Source of the DNA: Candidatus Krumholzibacteriia bacterium
Lineage (GTDB): Bacteria > Krumholzibacteriota > Krumholzibacteriia > G020349025
Reading direction: 5' to 3'
NCBI GenBank assembly: GCA_035649275.1
Contig: DASRJW010000131.1
Coordinates: 1-64,000, forward strand
DNA: 64,000 bases
Shown here: positions 41,366-50,100 of the stretch, piece by piece
Layout of the letters: each line of letters begins with the position of its first letter
How positions within the stretch are numbered: position 1 is the stretch's first letter
Made by a program: the position numbers and the translations under genes
Notes under the pieces: generated by a model
Databases searched by the model: none
Seen by the model: only the letters and a program-made list of their open reading frames with translations
Told to the model about the DNA's origin: nothing

Positions 41366-42235
41366 ATGAGGAGCTGCGAGCCATCGACTGGACGGCGCCA
41401 CTCGCGCCAGATTTGCATGCTCCTCCTCGGCGCCGTGGCCTTGGTGCTCCTCGGCGGCTGTGGTACGGCGCGGCGGACAGCGCTGCGCCCGCGTACGGAC
41501 GATGGGGAAGAATTGCGTCGCGCCGCGGCGGCGGCACCGGCCGACCCCGCGCCCTGGGTGCAGTTGGGACTCTGGCACCGAGAGCGCGGCCAGCCCGACG
41601 CCGCGCTGGTCTCCTTGCGTCAGGCTCTCGCCCGGGATGCGGACCACGTGCCGGCGCTCACGCTCCTCGCCCTGCTCCTGCACGAGAACGGGCGGAGTGC
41701 CGAAGCGCTGCGCTACTTCGCGGCGCGGCCTCTCGGCGCCTGGCCGGAGCCCGTGCAGCTCGACATCGCCTTGCTCCTGGCCGAAGCGGGATACGTCGAC
41801 CCGGCGCGGGAAGCGCTCGAAGCGCTGCAGCACGGGCCATGGCAAGCGGCGGCGATCGCGAATCTAGCCTGGCTCGATCTCCTGGAGGGGAATAGCACCG
41901 CCGCGGCGTCGCGGCTGCACGATCTGCCCGCCGACGCGGCGCCGGAAGTCCGCAACAACCTCGCGGTGGCGCTGCTCCGGAACGGTGACGTGGCCGCGAG
42001 CGAAGCGATGCTTCGCGCCCTGGTGGCAGCGGATCCCGCCTTCGCCCCGGCCTGGGAAAACTTGGGGCTCCTGCGCCGTCACTGGCGGCTCGACGATGCC
42101 GGTGCTGCCGAGGCCGAGCGTCGCGCGCCGCCTGCCTCCGTGCTCTCCGACGTGGCGGTGCAGGCCTTCCTCACCGGCACCTGGGAAGACGCAGCGCCTC
42201 CCGCCAAGGAGGGGAGCGATGGCAGCAACCCGTAG
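41366..42235 (+). CDS. TPR lipoprotein (GltE/NfsE-like candidate)
   Basis: The 289-residue protein has a lipoprotein signal (MLLLGAVALVLLGGC, lipobox LGGC near residue 32). TPR units follow, such as PAPWVQLGLWHRERGQPDAA, VPALTLLALLLHENGRSAEA and PAFAPAWENLGLLRRHWRLD. It probably sits at the inner face of the outer membrane as a protein-binding module. In Myxococcus gliding and spore-coat clusters a TPR lipoprotein (GltE/NfsE) holds the same place between the giant TPR protein and the small secreted one. The start is ATG 41366 behind GAGGGA; ATG 41417 is possible. It overlaps the next gene by 17 nt. Confidence 0.75.
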   Translation: MRSCEPSTGRRHSRQICMLLLGAVALVLLGGCGTARRTALRPRTDDGEELRRAAAAAPADPAPWVQLGLWHRERGQPDAALVSLRQALARDADHVPALTLLALLLHENGRSAEALRYFAARPLGAWPEPVQLDIALLLAEAGYVDPAREALEALQHGPWQAAAIANLAWLDLLEGNSTAAASRLHDLPADAAPEVRNNLAVALLRNGDVAASEAMLRALVAADPAFAPAWENLGLLRRHWRLDDAGAAEAERRAPPASVLSDVAVQAFLTGTWEDAAPPAKEGSDGSNP

Positions 42236-42611
42236 GGCGGTCCCGGCGCTCCTTCGCGCGCTGCGGCGCGCCAGCGGCTGCGCGCTCTTCCTGGCGTTCT
42301 CGAGCACCGCAGCCTTCACGACAGGTGAGAAAGCGAATCCTGTCGCGCCGCCAGCCACCCAGTCGCTGCGCGCCGAAGACGTGCGCATCGAAGGCAAGCT
42401 CTACTCGCCGCAGGCACTCTTCATCGTTTCCCGTCCTGAGGAGCGCTTCGGCCGCGATGTGCTCTCCCATTATTTGAACCTCGATGCTTCCGGCCGGGTG
42501 CTGCCGTATCGCCTGCGCCCCGAGTGCCTGCGAGCCCAGACTGCTGTCGTGCCCGCGCCCGCCCCCGCCCCCGCGGCGCCCGCCGACTCCAGCACCGCGA
42601 GGTCACCGTGA
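42219..42611 (+). CDS. Small secreted/periplasmic protein (position of GltF/NfsF)
   Basis: The 130-residue product has a signal peptide (ALRRASGCALFLAFSSTAAF), then VRIEGKLYSPQALFIVSRPE and RFGRDVLSHYLNLDASGRVL, and ends in a Pro/Ala-rich tail. It is not assignable to a family by eye. The VRIEGKLYSPQALFI segment resembles a region seen in periplasmic proteins encoded beside AgmX/TonB-like genes, and its place between the TPR lipoprotein and the AgmX-type gene fits a GltF-like partner. The start is ATG 42219 after AAGGAGGGG; its stop overlaps the next start (GTGA). Confidence 0.55.
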   Translation: MAATRRAVPALLRALRRASGCALFLAFSSTAAFTTGEKANPVAPPATQSLRAEDVRIEGKLYSPQALFIVSRPEERFGRDVLSHYLNLDASGRVLPYRLRPECLRAQTAVVPAPAPAPAAPADSSTARSP

Positions 42612-43684
42612 ATCGTCCCGTGGCGGTCTCGGCGCGGAGTGTCCTCGCGGCACGACAGGAGCACCGGCGCATCTCGGTGCGGACGCGGCGCGCCCAAGGC
42701 GTCAGCTTCCTGGTCCACGTCCTCGTGCTCACCTGGCTGGCGCTCCGGCCCATCGCTTTCCCCGAGGCCCCGACGCTCACCGAGATCTCGCTGCTCGACC
42801 CGGAGAGCTTGCGGCCCGAGCCGCCACCACCCCCACCACCACCGCCGCCGCCTGAACCGGCTCCCGTCGAGCCACCCAAGCCGCCGCCACCGCCGGCACC
42901 CGAGCCGGTGGCGCCGAAACCGGTGACACCACCGCCGGCGCCGCCGCGTCCTGCTCCGGCTCCTACCAAGAGTGCTCCGGCACCACCGCGTGGTACGCCG
43001 CAGGGGCGCCCGCAAGGCGGTGGCGCCGAGCGCCCCGCAGGACAACCGGAGCCGGTGGCGGGCAACCGCGGGCGCGAAGCCGGCGCTCGCGTCGCTCAGA
43101 ACCTGCAGTCCACCACGGCGAACGTCGACAAGCTGCTCTCCTCGTTGCAAGGAACGGTGCCCGTCGCCGCCGGTCCCGGAAATGGTGGCGGTCGGGGCAA
43201 GGAAGCGGTCGGCGCGCTCCGCGCCGGCTTGGAGGGCGGACGCGGCACCGAGGCCTTGGCCGGGATCGACAATCTCTTGCAAGGCACCGGCGCCGGCCGC
43301 GGCGGCGGCGCGGCGCGCGGCGTGCAGCGGGCCGGCGTGGACGTGGTGGATCAGGGTGTGCGCAGCGACGGCGATGGTGCCGCCGCTTCGGGCCGGGACA
43401 GCCGCAGCCTCATGGCCGTGGTGGAGCGCTACAAGTCGGGCATCAAGTTCTGCTACGACAATGCCCTCAAGAAGGCGCCGCAGCTCCAGGGCAAGATCAC
43501 CCTGCAGATGGACATCGAAGCCGATGGCAGCGTGCGCGGTCTGGTGGTGCAGCAAGACGGTGTCGGCGATGGGGCGATGCAGCGCTGCATCTGCACCCAG
43601 ATCGGTTCGTGGAGATTCCCCGCCATCGAGGCCGGCACGGTGCGCTTCACCCTGCCCCTGGTTTTCACGCCGCCCAACGCTTGA
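42608..43684 (+). CDS. TonB-like, proline-rich AgmX/PglI C-terminal-domain protein (GltG/NfsG-like candidate)
   Basis: The 358-residue protein has a cytoplasmic basic N-terminus and one membrane helix (VSFLVHVLVLTWLALRPIAF, about 39-58). A periplasmic Pro-rich arm follows, with a run of eleven prolines and many P/A/E units (about 75-165), then a Gly/Arg-rich spacer. The C-terminal domain (about 265-358) has RSLMAVVERYKSGIKFCYD, KGK-like QGKITLQMDIEADGSV and a C-x-C-TQIGSWRFP motif, as in the AgmX/PglI C-terminal domain. This is an energy-transducer layout spanning the periplasm. The gene ends 1 nt before the convergent apbE. Confidence 0.85.
   Translation: MNRPVAVSARSVLAARQEHRRISVRTRRAQGVSFLVHVLVLTWLALRPIAFPEAPTLTEISLLDPESLRPEPPPPPPPPPPPEPAPVEPPKPPPPPAPEPVAPKPVTPPPAPPRPAPAPTKSAPAPPRGTPQGRPQGGGAERPAGQPEPVAGNRGREAGARVAQNLQSTTANVDKLLSSLQGTVPVAAGPGNGGGRGKEAVGALRAGLEGGRGTEALAGIDNLLQGTGAGRGGGAARGVQRAGVDVVDQGVRSDGDGAAASGRDSRSLMAVVERYKSGIKFCYDNALKKAPQLQGKITLQMDIEADGSVRGLVVQQDGVGDGAMQRCICTQIGSWRFPAIEAGTVRFTLPLVFTPPNA
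42815..42990 (+). repeat. Proline-codon low-complexity tract
   Basis: Runs of CCA/CCG/CCC codons encode eleven consecutive prolines and further PPP groups in the TonB-like protein. Such tracts give an extended arm across the periplasm and may need elongation factor P for translation. Confidence 0.8.
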
Positions 43685-43685
43685 G

Positions 43686-44693
43686 TCAGCGCTGGGCAGG
43701 GGCGAAGACAGCAGCGATCCCCGCGCTCGGCTGCAGGGCGACCCCTCCTTCCTTCCCTTCGACGACGAAGACTGCCTGCAAATCCGGTCGAGCGGCCAGG
43801 AACGCCATCCCCCGTTCGGGTCCGAGGACGAAGAGCGCGGTGGCGTAACAGTCGGCGGCGATGGGATCGTCGCTGAAGACGCTGACGCTCGCCGTGCCGC
43901 GCGCCGGGTAGCCGGTGGCGGGATCGAAGATGTGGTGGTAGCGCACGCCGCCTTCGATGAAGAACTGCTCGTAGTCGCCCGAGGTGGTCACCGCCCGCCA
44001 GCGCATGGGCACGGTGGCGAGGAGCGAGTCGGGCTGCCGCGGGTTCTGCACGCCGATGCGCCAGGGACCGCCGCGGGGTCGTTCGCCGCCGACCACGATG
44101 TCGCCGCTGATGTCGATCAGGAAGTCGCGGAGCCCCCGGGCACGGAAGCTGTCGGCGACGCAACGGGCGACGAATCCCTGGGCGATGCCGCCGAGATCCA
44201 GCCGCGCTTCGGGATCGAGCCAGTGGAAGCTGCCGTCCGCTTCGAGGCGGTAGGTCTCGCAGCCCACGTGGAGGAGGAGATGCTGCAGTGCGGACGCCTC
44301 CGGGAGGTGCGGCGTCGTGTCGCCGCCGAAGCCCCAGAGTCGCTTTACCGGCCCGATGCTGACGTCGAAGGCGCCGCCGGTGTCGCGGCAGACCTGTTGG
44401 GCCCGTTGCAGCAGGAGCCGTGTTTCCGGGGCGAGCGTCACCGACTCGCGCTCGTTGAGCCGGCAGAGGTCGCTCGCCGGGCGAAAGTCGGAGAGGAGCG
44501 CCTCCAGGCGCTCGACCTCGGCGCGGGCGGCGCGCAGCGCCGCGTCGGCCTCCGCCTCGTTGCGGGCGAGAACGGTGATTTGCACCGGCGCTCCCATGGC
44601 GACGAAGGCGTCGGTGGCGCGGTGGGGGCCGCGGTCGCAGCCGGCCAGCAGGAGCAACAAGGAGGGAAGTGCCCGGGGCAGGCGGCGTTTCAG
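43686..44693 (-). CDS. apbE: FAD:protein FMN transferase (ApbE), lipoprotein with apparent CTG start
   Basis: The enzyme attaches FMN from FAD to a Ser/Thr of exported proteins. Family motifs are complete: ATDAFVAMGAPVQITV, SDFRPASDLCRLNE, LDLGGIAQGFVA and VTTSGDYEQFF...YHHIFDPATGYPA with the metal-binding Asp. The usual start calls (TTG 44660) cut the signal peptide; the frame extends 11 codons to CTG 44693, giving MKRRLPRALPSLLLLLAGC, a perfect lipoprotein signal. That CTG overlaps the stop of the upstream gene (CTGA), just as GTGA/ATGA overlaps do elsewhere here. A likely substrate is the DUF3570 protein at 30776. It converges on the AgmX-type gene. Confidence 0.9.
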   Translation of the reverse strand: MKRRLPRALPSLLLLLAGCDRGPHRATDAFVAMGAPVQITVLARNEAEADAALRAARAEVERLEALLSDFRPASDLCRLNERESVTLAPETRLLLQRAQQVCRDTGGAFDVSIGPVKRLWGFGGDTTPHLPEASALQHLLLHVGCETYRLEADGSFHWLDPEARLDLGGIAQGFVARCVADSFRARGLRDFLIDISGDIVVGGERPRGGPWRIGVQNPRQPDSLLATVPMRWRAVTTSGDYEQFFIEGGVRYHHIFDPATGYPARGTASVSVFSDDPIAADCYATALFVLGPERGMAFLAARPDLQAVFVVEGKEGGVALQPSAGIAAVFAPAQR

Positions 44694-45136
44694 CGCGGTT
44701 TCTCCGGATCTTCCCCGAAGGGGTCGTAGCGCGGCGACTTGAACTTGCGCAGGTCCTCGTCGAGGTTCTGGAAACGCTGGCGCTGCCGGTCGCCGCGCTC
44801 GTCGGCATCGAAGAGGTTCTGCAGCTTCTTTTGCTTCGCTTCGAACTGCTGGTGGAAGGCGTCCACCTCGTCCTTGAAACCCGGGCCAGCTTCCTCGGCG
44901 GGCAGCGCTTCGATCTTGTGGTGATCGCGCACCTCGACGCGCTGATCGAAAGCGCTCTTGATGATCTGGACGATGCCGGCCGCGTCGAGGGCCCGCACCA
45001 GGTGGCCGGTGTACTCCTTGGAAAAGCGCAACAGGGAGGCGATCTCCTCCACCGTGGGAGGACGCTGTTCCTGGTGCTGCAGGACGCGGATGGCGGCGAC
45101 TGCGAGATGCGCCTGGCTTTGCGCGGGTGGCTGCAC
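44690..45136 (-). CDS. Winged-helix DNA-binding protein with coiled-coil tail
   Basis: The roughly 148-residue protein has an N-terminal winged helix (AVAAIRVLQHQEQRPPTVEE, IASLLRFSKEYTGHLVRAL, AAGIVQIIKSAFDQRVEVRD) and a charged helical tail (EVDAFHQQFEAKQKKLQNLF) ending FGEDPEKPR. It is probably a transcription regulator of its own operon with apbE. GTG 45136 is preferred as start: GGAGGT lies 4 nt upstream, and the ATG at 45163 overlaps a candidate -10 box on this strand. The ATG start would add nine residues. Downstream it overlaps apbE by 4 nt. Confidence 0.68.
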   Translation of the reverse strand: MQPPAQSQAHLAVAAIRVLQHQEQRPPTVEEIASLLRFSKEYTGHLVRALDAAGIVQIIKSAFDQRVEVRDHHKIEALPAEEAGPGFKDEVDAFHQQFEAKQKKLQNLFDADERGDRQRQRFQNLDEDLRKFKSPRYDPFGEDPEKPR

Positions 45137-45161
45137 GGGGACCTCCAGGCCGGCGGGGAGC

Positions 45162-45189
45162 ATTTTACAAACGCCTCGTCGTGCTGCAA
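45162..45189 (-). promoter_or_regulatory. Sigma-70-type promoter for the regulator-apbE operon
   Basis: On the minus strand TTGCAG (45189-45184) and TAAAAT (45167-45162) are 16 nt apart. Transcription would start near 45155, leaving a 20-nt leader with GGAGGT before GTG 45136. It would place the alternative ATG 45163 upstream of the transcript. Confidence 0.5.
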
Positions 45190-45540
45190 AGGGGGCGCAG
45201 GACGGCCCTGGGCGAGGGAGCCCGGCAGGGGGCCGGCCGCGGCGGGAGGGACGGCGCCACCTCGTCGGGGACGATAGGGCATGGGGCAGGTGGGGTCGTC
45301 CACGTCTCGGCGGGGGGAGGACCCTGGGTGGGCAGGTCGGAACGGCGACGCGTGACGCGCCGGTGGCCCCCCGCAGCGCGCCATTTGGCTCAGAATTGCA
45401 GCCCCGGCCTGGCTCCGACTGCCGCGGAGAGGAGCCGTTTGGAGCGGCGCTCCAGCCAGTTTATAATCGTACAGTCGCTCTCCACGGGCGACGCAACGCA
45501 AGGATGCATGCTTTCCAGCGGGACGTGATCAGGAGGATCC
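45164..45540. other. 377-nt divergent intergenic region
   Basis: This is the only gap above 300 nt in the window. It separates the minus-strand regulator-apbE pair from the plus-strand NtrC-type regulator. It holds a candidate promoter at each end (45162-45189 minus, 45439-45467 plus). The middle is G-rich without a recognisable gene; no sigma-54 box was seen. Confidence 0.7.
45439..45467 (+). promoter_or_regulatory. Strong sigma-70-type promoter for the NtrC-type regulator
   Basis: TTGGAG (45439-45444) and a perfect TATAAT (45462-45467) are separated by 17 nt. Transcription would begin near 45474, giving a leader of about 67 nt before GTG 45541, which has AGGAGG (45531-45536) 4 nt upstream. 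The perfect -10 box stands out in this GC-rich sequence. Confidence 0.65.
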
Positions 45541-46998
45541 GTGCGCCATCTGTTGCTGCTCGTGGACGACGAGCCCGCCCTTTTGGACTCCCTCTACAGA
45601 ATCCTCAAGCGCGATACCTACGACATCTTGACCGCCGCCAGCGCCGCCGAGGCCCTGCGTCTCCTGGACGAGGAACCGGTGTCGCTCTGTCTCGCCGACC
45701 TGCGCATGCCCGGCATGGACGGCCTGGAGCTCCTCCGGCGCCTCCGGGCCTCGCACCCCGACGTGGCCGGCGTGCTCATGAGCGGCCACGCCTCCATCGA
45801 GGTGGCGGTGGAGGCCATGCGCGAGGGCGCCTGCGACTTCCTCCTCAAGCCCTTCGGTCGCAGCCAGCTCGAAACCGTGGTGGAGCGGGCCCTGGCGTCA
45901 CGGCGCCGGCGCGCTCTGGCACCCTCGGTCGCCGCCGACTCGGCGCTGCAACAGCTCATCGGGCCGAGCTCGGCCATGCGGCGCGTGCTGCAGCTCGTCG
46001 AACAGGTCGGCCCGAGTTCCGCCAACGTCCTCATCCAAGGCGAGAGCGGCACCGGCAAGGAGCTCATCGCCAGCGCGATCCAGCAGCTCTCGCGGCGGCG
46101 CGAGGAGCCCTACATCCGGGTCAACTGTGCCGCCATCCCGGACAGCCTGATGGAGTCGGAGCTCTTCGGGCACGAGAAGGGCGCTTTCACAGGAGCCCAC
46201 AAGGCGAAAAAGGGGAAGTTCGAGCTCGCTGACGGCGGCACGATCTTCCTCGACGAGATCGGCGACATGAGCGCCAGCACCCAGACCAAGCTCCTGCGGG
46301 TACTGCAGGAAGGGGAGTTCGACCGTGTCGGCGGCACGCGCACCTTGAGCGTGGACGTGCGCATCATCGCGGCGACGAATGCGGACCTGGAACGTCTGGT
46401 GGCGGAGCGCCGCTTCCGTGAAGACCTCTACTACCGGTTGCGGGTGATCCAGGTGCAGCTGCCGCCACTCCGGGAGCGCAAGTCCGACATCCCCCTGCTG
46501 GTGGATCATTTCATTCGCCGTTACGCGGCGAAGGACGGCAAGCGCATCGCCGGCATCGAGCCGGTGGCGCTGGCGGCGCTCACCGACTACGCCTGGCCCG
46601 GAAACGTGCGCGAGCTGGAGAACGCCATCGAGCGCGCCGTCGTCCTGATGCAAGGGGAACGCCTGCGCCTCGAGGACCTGCCGCCGGAAGTGCTGCAGCG
46701 GGCGCCGGAGGACCGGATCTCCTTCCCCGTGGGCACCTCGCTGCGCGAGATCGAGCGTCGGATGATCGCCGAAACCCTGCGCTTCACCGACGGCGACAAG
46801 ACCAAGGCGGCACGCTTGCTCGGCATCACCGCGCGTACCATCTATCGAAAGCTCGAGCGCCGGCGGCGCGAGCTCGCCAGTTCCTTGACGCGGGCCACCG
46901 CCGCGGCGCGGCGCCGCCCGGCCCCGCGGATTCTGCCGGCTCCTTTGGCTTCCGCAGCGGCATCGTGCCCTTCGCCCGGCGACGACGAGGGCCCCTGA
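45541..46998 (+). CDS. Sigma-54-dependent response regulator (NtrC/AtoC family)
   Basis: The 485-residue protein has a receiver domain (LLLVDDEPALLDSLYRIL, phosphoacceptor Asp in LADLRMPGMDG near residue 54, switch LMSGHAS, Lys in FLLKPFG). An AAA+ domain follows with Walker A GESGTGKE (about residue 165), the sigma-54 contact GAFTGA, GGTIFLDEIGDMS (Walker B) and RFREDLYYRLRV. The C-terminal helix-turn-helix is DKTKAARLLGITARTIYRKL. All key residues are present. No cognate kinase is adjacent, so its partner is elsewhere. A basic Arg/Ala/Pro tail follows the DNA-binding domain. Confidence 0.95.
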   Translation: MRHLLLLVDDEPALLDSLYRILKRDTYDILTAASAAEALRLLDEEPVSLCLADLRMPGMDGLELLRRLRASHPDVAGVLMSGHASIEVAVEAMREGACDFLLKPFGRSQLETVVERALASRRRRALAPSVAADSALQQLIGPSSAMRRVLQLVEQVGPSSANVLIQGESGTGKELIASAIQQLSRRREEPYIRVNCAAIPDSLMESELFGHEKGAFTGAHKAKKGKFELADGGTIFLDEIGDMSASTQTKLLRVLQEGEFDRVGGTRTLSVDVRIIAATNADLERLVAERRFREDLYYRLRVIQVQLPPLRERKSDIPLLVDHFIRRYAAKDGKRIAGIEPVALAALTDYAWPGNVRELENAIERAVVLMQGERLRLEDLPPEVLQRAPEDRISFPVGTSLREIERRMIAETLRFTDGDKTKAARLLGITARTIYRKLERRRRELASSLTRATAAARRRPAPRILPAPLASAAASCPSPGDDEGP

Positions 46999-47117
46999 CC
47001 TCGCTCCCTTGCGCCCTGCTTCCACAGGCCCTACCATCGTCCCATTGACGACGTCTCAGGCTTCTGCCCTTAAGACAACGCTGGCCCCGTAGCCTCCCGG
47101 GGGATGCGACCCGAAGC

Positions 47118-50100
47118 ATGATTCGAACCGTCCGTGCGCGCGGCGTGCGCCTCGCCGCACTCGCTCTCGCCTGCCTCCCGGCCGCCGGCCGCGCCGCTCT
47201 CGCTGCCCCGAGCGGTAGCCCGTCGCGGGAGAGCGTGACGCCGTCCGTCGCGGTAGCCCGGACCGACGCGCCGACCCCCGTGGTCCGGGCGCGGCTCGCC
47301 CCGCTCCGGCTCGCAGGCTCTCCGCTCGGGCCATTCCAGCCCACCGAGGCGCCGAGCCTGGAGGGCAGCCCGGTCGAGTACCTCATCGTCACCTCCCAGG
47401 CCATGGCCGGGGAGTTCGCCCGGCTCGCGGCTTGGAAGACCGCGAAGGGCGTGCCCGCGGTGGTGCGCACCGTGACGGAGGTGCGAGCCGCCGCCGTGCA
47501 GGGCTGTGACTTCGCCGAGACGCTGCGCAACTACCTGCGCGACGCCTACCAGCTCTGGGGCGTCCGCTTCGTCCTCCTCGCCGGCGATACCGACATCATT
47601 CCGGCCCGCTACGTGGCGATGCAGATGCTCAATTTCGACTTCCCCATCTCCGATCTCTACTACTCCTGTCTCGACGGTACCTGGAACGCCGACGGCGACG
47701 CCTTCTTCGGCGAGCCGCCGGCTGCACCCGGCGCAGCGAGCGACGAGGCGGACCTCGTCTCGGAGGTGTACTTGGGGCGCGCCCCGGTGAGCACCAGCGC
47801 CGAGGCGAAAGTGTTCGTCGACAAGACGCTCGGCTACGAGCTGCCGGTGCAGCAGGACTTTCAACACAAGATCCTCTTCCTGGCGGAAGTCTTGTTCCCG
47901 ACCAACTACGACCCACAGGGGCCGCCGCCGTCGGCCGACGGAGCGGAGTACGCCGAGGAAGTGGCGCACCTCCTGCCGGCGGGGATGCAAGTTCGCAAGC
48001 TTTACGAAGCCACCCAGCTCTGGGAGGGGAGCGAGCCCTTGACGCGGCTCGGGGCGACGCAGGCCATCGACGCCGGCAACGGCACCGTGGTCCATGTCGG
48101 TCACGGCTTTCGCTACACCCTCTCTCTCGGCGACGCCAGCCTCACGGTGAGGGAGGCGGCGGAGTTGGTCAACGGCCCCCGGGCCGGACTCTTCTACATG
48201 CTCAACTGTACCGCCACGGCTTTCGACTTCGAATCCATGGCGGAGACACTGCTGCACAACCCCGACGGCGGCGCCACCGTGGTCATCGGCGCCACGCGCG
48301 AAGCCTTCCCGGCCACGGCACGCACCTATCAGCTCGCTTTCTTCGACAAACTCTTCGTGCAGGGCGAGCGCCGCGTGGGTGTGGCGATGACCGAGTCGCG
48401 CCACCAACTTTTGTTGCCCTTCCTGCCCGCGGTGGAGCTCTGGACGCAGCTCGTCTACACCCTCCTCGGGGATCCGGAGCTCGGCATCGCCACCCGGGTC
48501 GAAGCGTTGCAGGTGGAGGGCGTCCCGGCGTCGCTTCATGTGGGACCGCAGCAGGTATCGCTCACGGTGCACGATGCGCAAGGACCGCTCGACCGGGCCT
48601 TGGTCTGCTTTTCCAAGCCCGGTGACGAGTACCGCGTGGCGCGCACCGGCGCGAACGGTGTCGTGGTGCTCGACGTCGAGCCGGGGACAGCGGGAACGCT
48701 GGATCTCACCGTGACCGGCTACGATCACTTGCCGTATCGGGCGACGCTACCGGTGACGCTGGCCGGCGCTGGACTCACGCTCGCTTCGACGCAGGTGAGC
48801 GACGACGGCGGCGGCAGCGGCACGGGCAACCAGGACGGACGCTTGGACGCGGGCGAGACGGCGACGCTCCGGCTCATACTGCACAATTCCGGCAACACGA
48901 CGCGGACCGGCATCGCCGCCACCCTCACCACGACGGATCCAGCCGTCACCATTCTCCAGGGCACGAGCGCCTATCCCAATCTCGCCGCGAGCCAGGAAGC
49001 CGCCGGTGTGTCGCCCTTCGTGGTGCGCCTCGCTCCCAGCGTCTCGGACGGCAGCGTCGTCACCATGAGCCTCGCGGTCCAGTACGCCAGCGGCAGCGCG
49101 AGCCATCGTGTCGAGCTGCTGGTACGCGCCGCATCCCCGCTTCTCGCCAATCTGCGTCTCGACGACTCCCGAGCCGGCAATGGCAACGGCGTGCAGGAAG
49201 CCGGCGAAGCCGTGGATCTTTTCTATCGTCTCGAGAACCGCGGCGGTGGCACGGCGCTGCAGGTGTCCCTCGCCCTCGTGGCGGTGGATCCCACCCTGGA
49301 GACGTTGGTGGATTCGGTGACGGTCGCCGACATTCCGCCCGGAGCGACGGTGGAGATCGCGACACCCCTCGTGGTGCGCGAGCCGGACACCGAGCTCAGC
49401 CGGCCGGCGGAGCTGTGGCTGCGGCATCTGCAGAATGCGGAGGGCAGCTTCATCGCCTTCGATCTACGCCGGCCGGAGGTGCCGACGGGGTTGTCCTTCG
49501 CCAGCTCCGACGCCAGCGACGTCATCCAGATCCGCTGGAATCCGGTGAACGATTTCGATCGCCTGGGATACCACGTGCATCGCGCCGACGCGCCGGCCGG
49601 GCCGTTCGTTCGTGTCGATACCGACCTCCCCCTGCACGGCACCTACCGCGATGTCGGCCTCGCCCCCAGCCATCGCTACTATTACCGGGTGACGGCGCTC
49701 GACCGCACCTTCCTCGAAGGCGACCCGAGCCTCACCGTTTCGGTGAGCACGAATCCGCCCCTCGTTTCCGGCTGGCCCAACGATGCCAACGATTTCTCCG
49801 CTTCGACTCCCGGTGTGGCCGACGTCGACGGGGACGGCGGGCTGGACGTGGTGGTGGCGGCGAAGCAAGTCCTCGCCTGGGATGCCCACGGCATCGAGCT
49901 GCGCGACGCCGACCAGAACGCCGCCACTTGGGGAGTTCTCTACGGCCACGGCGAGGTCTTCGGTCCCGTGGCGATCGCCGATCTCGATCGCGCTCCGGGA
50001 CGAGAGATCGTCGTCGCCACCTGGGATCCGATCTCGCGCTTCGTGACCGTGGTCAACGGTGAGGGTGCTGACCTCCCGGGCTGGCCTCGTCCTCTGGCGC

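Noticed and set aside
45504-45540. Upstream small ORF beginning ATGCATGC before the NtrC-type regulator
   Set aside because: No Shine-Dalgarno and the frame runs into the regulator gene out of phase; GTG 45541 has AGGAGG.
47045-47075. Promoter TTGACG before the gingipain-like gene
   Set aside because: A -35-like box is present, but no acceptable -10 box lies 16-18 nt downstream.
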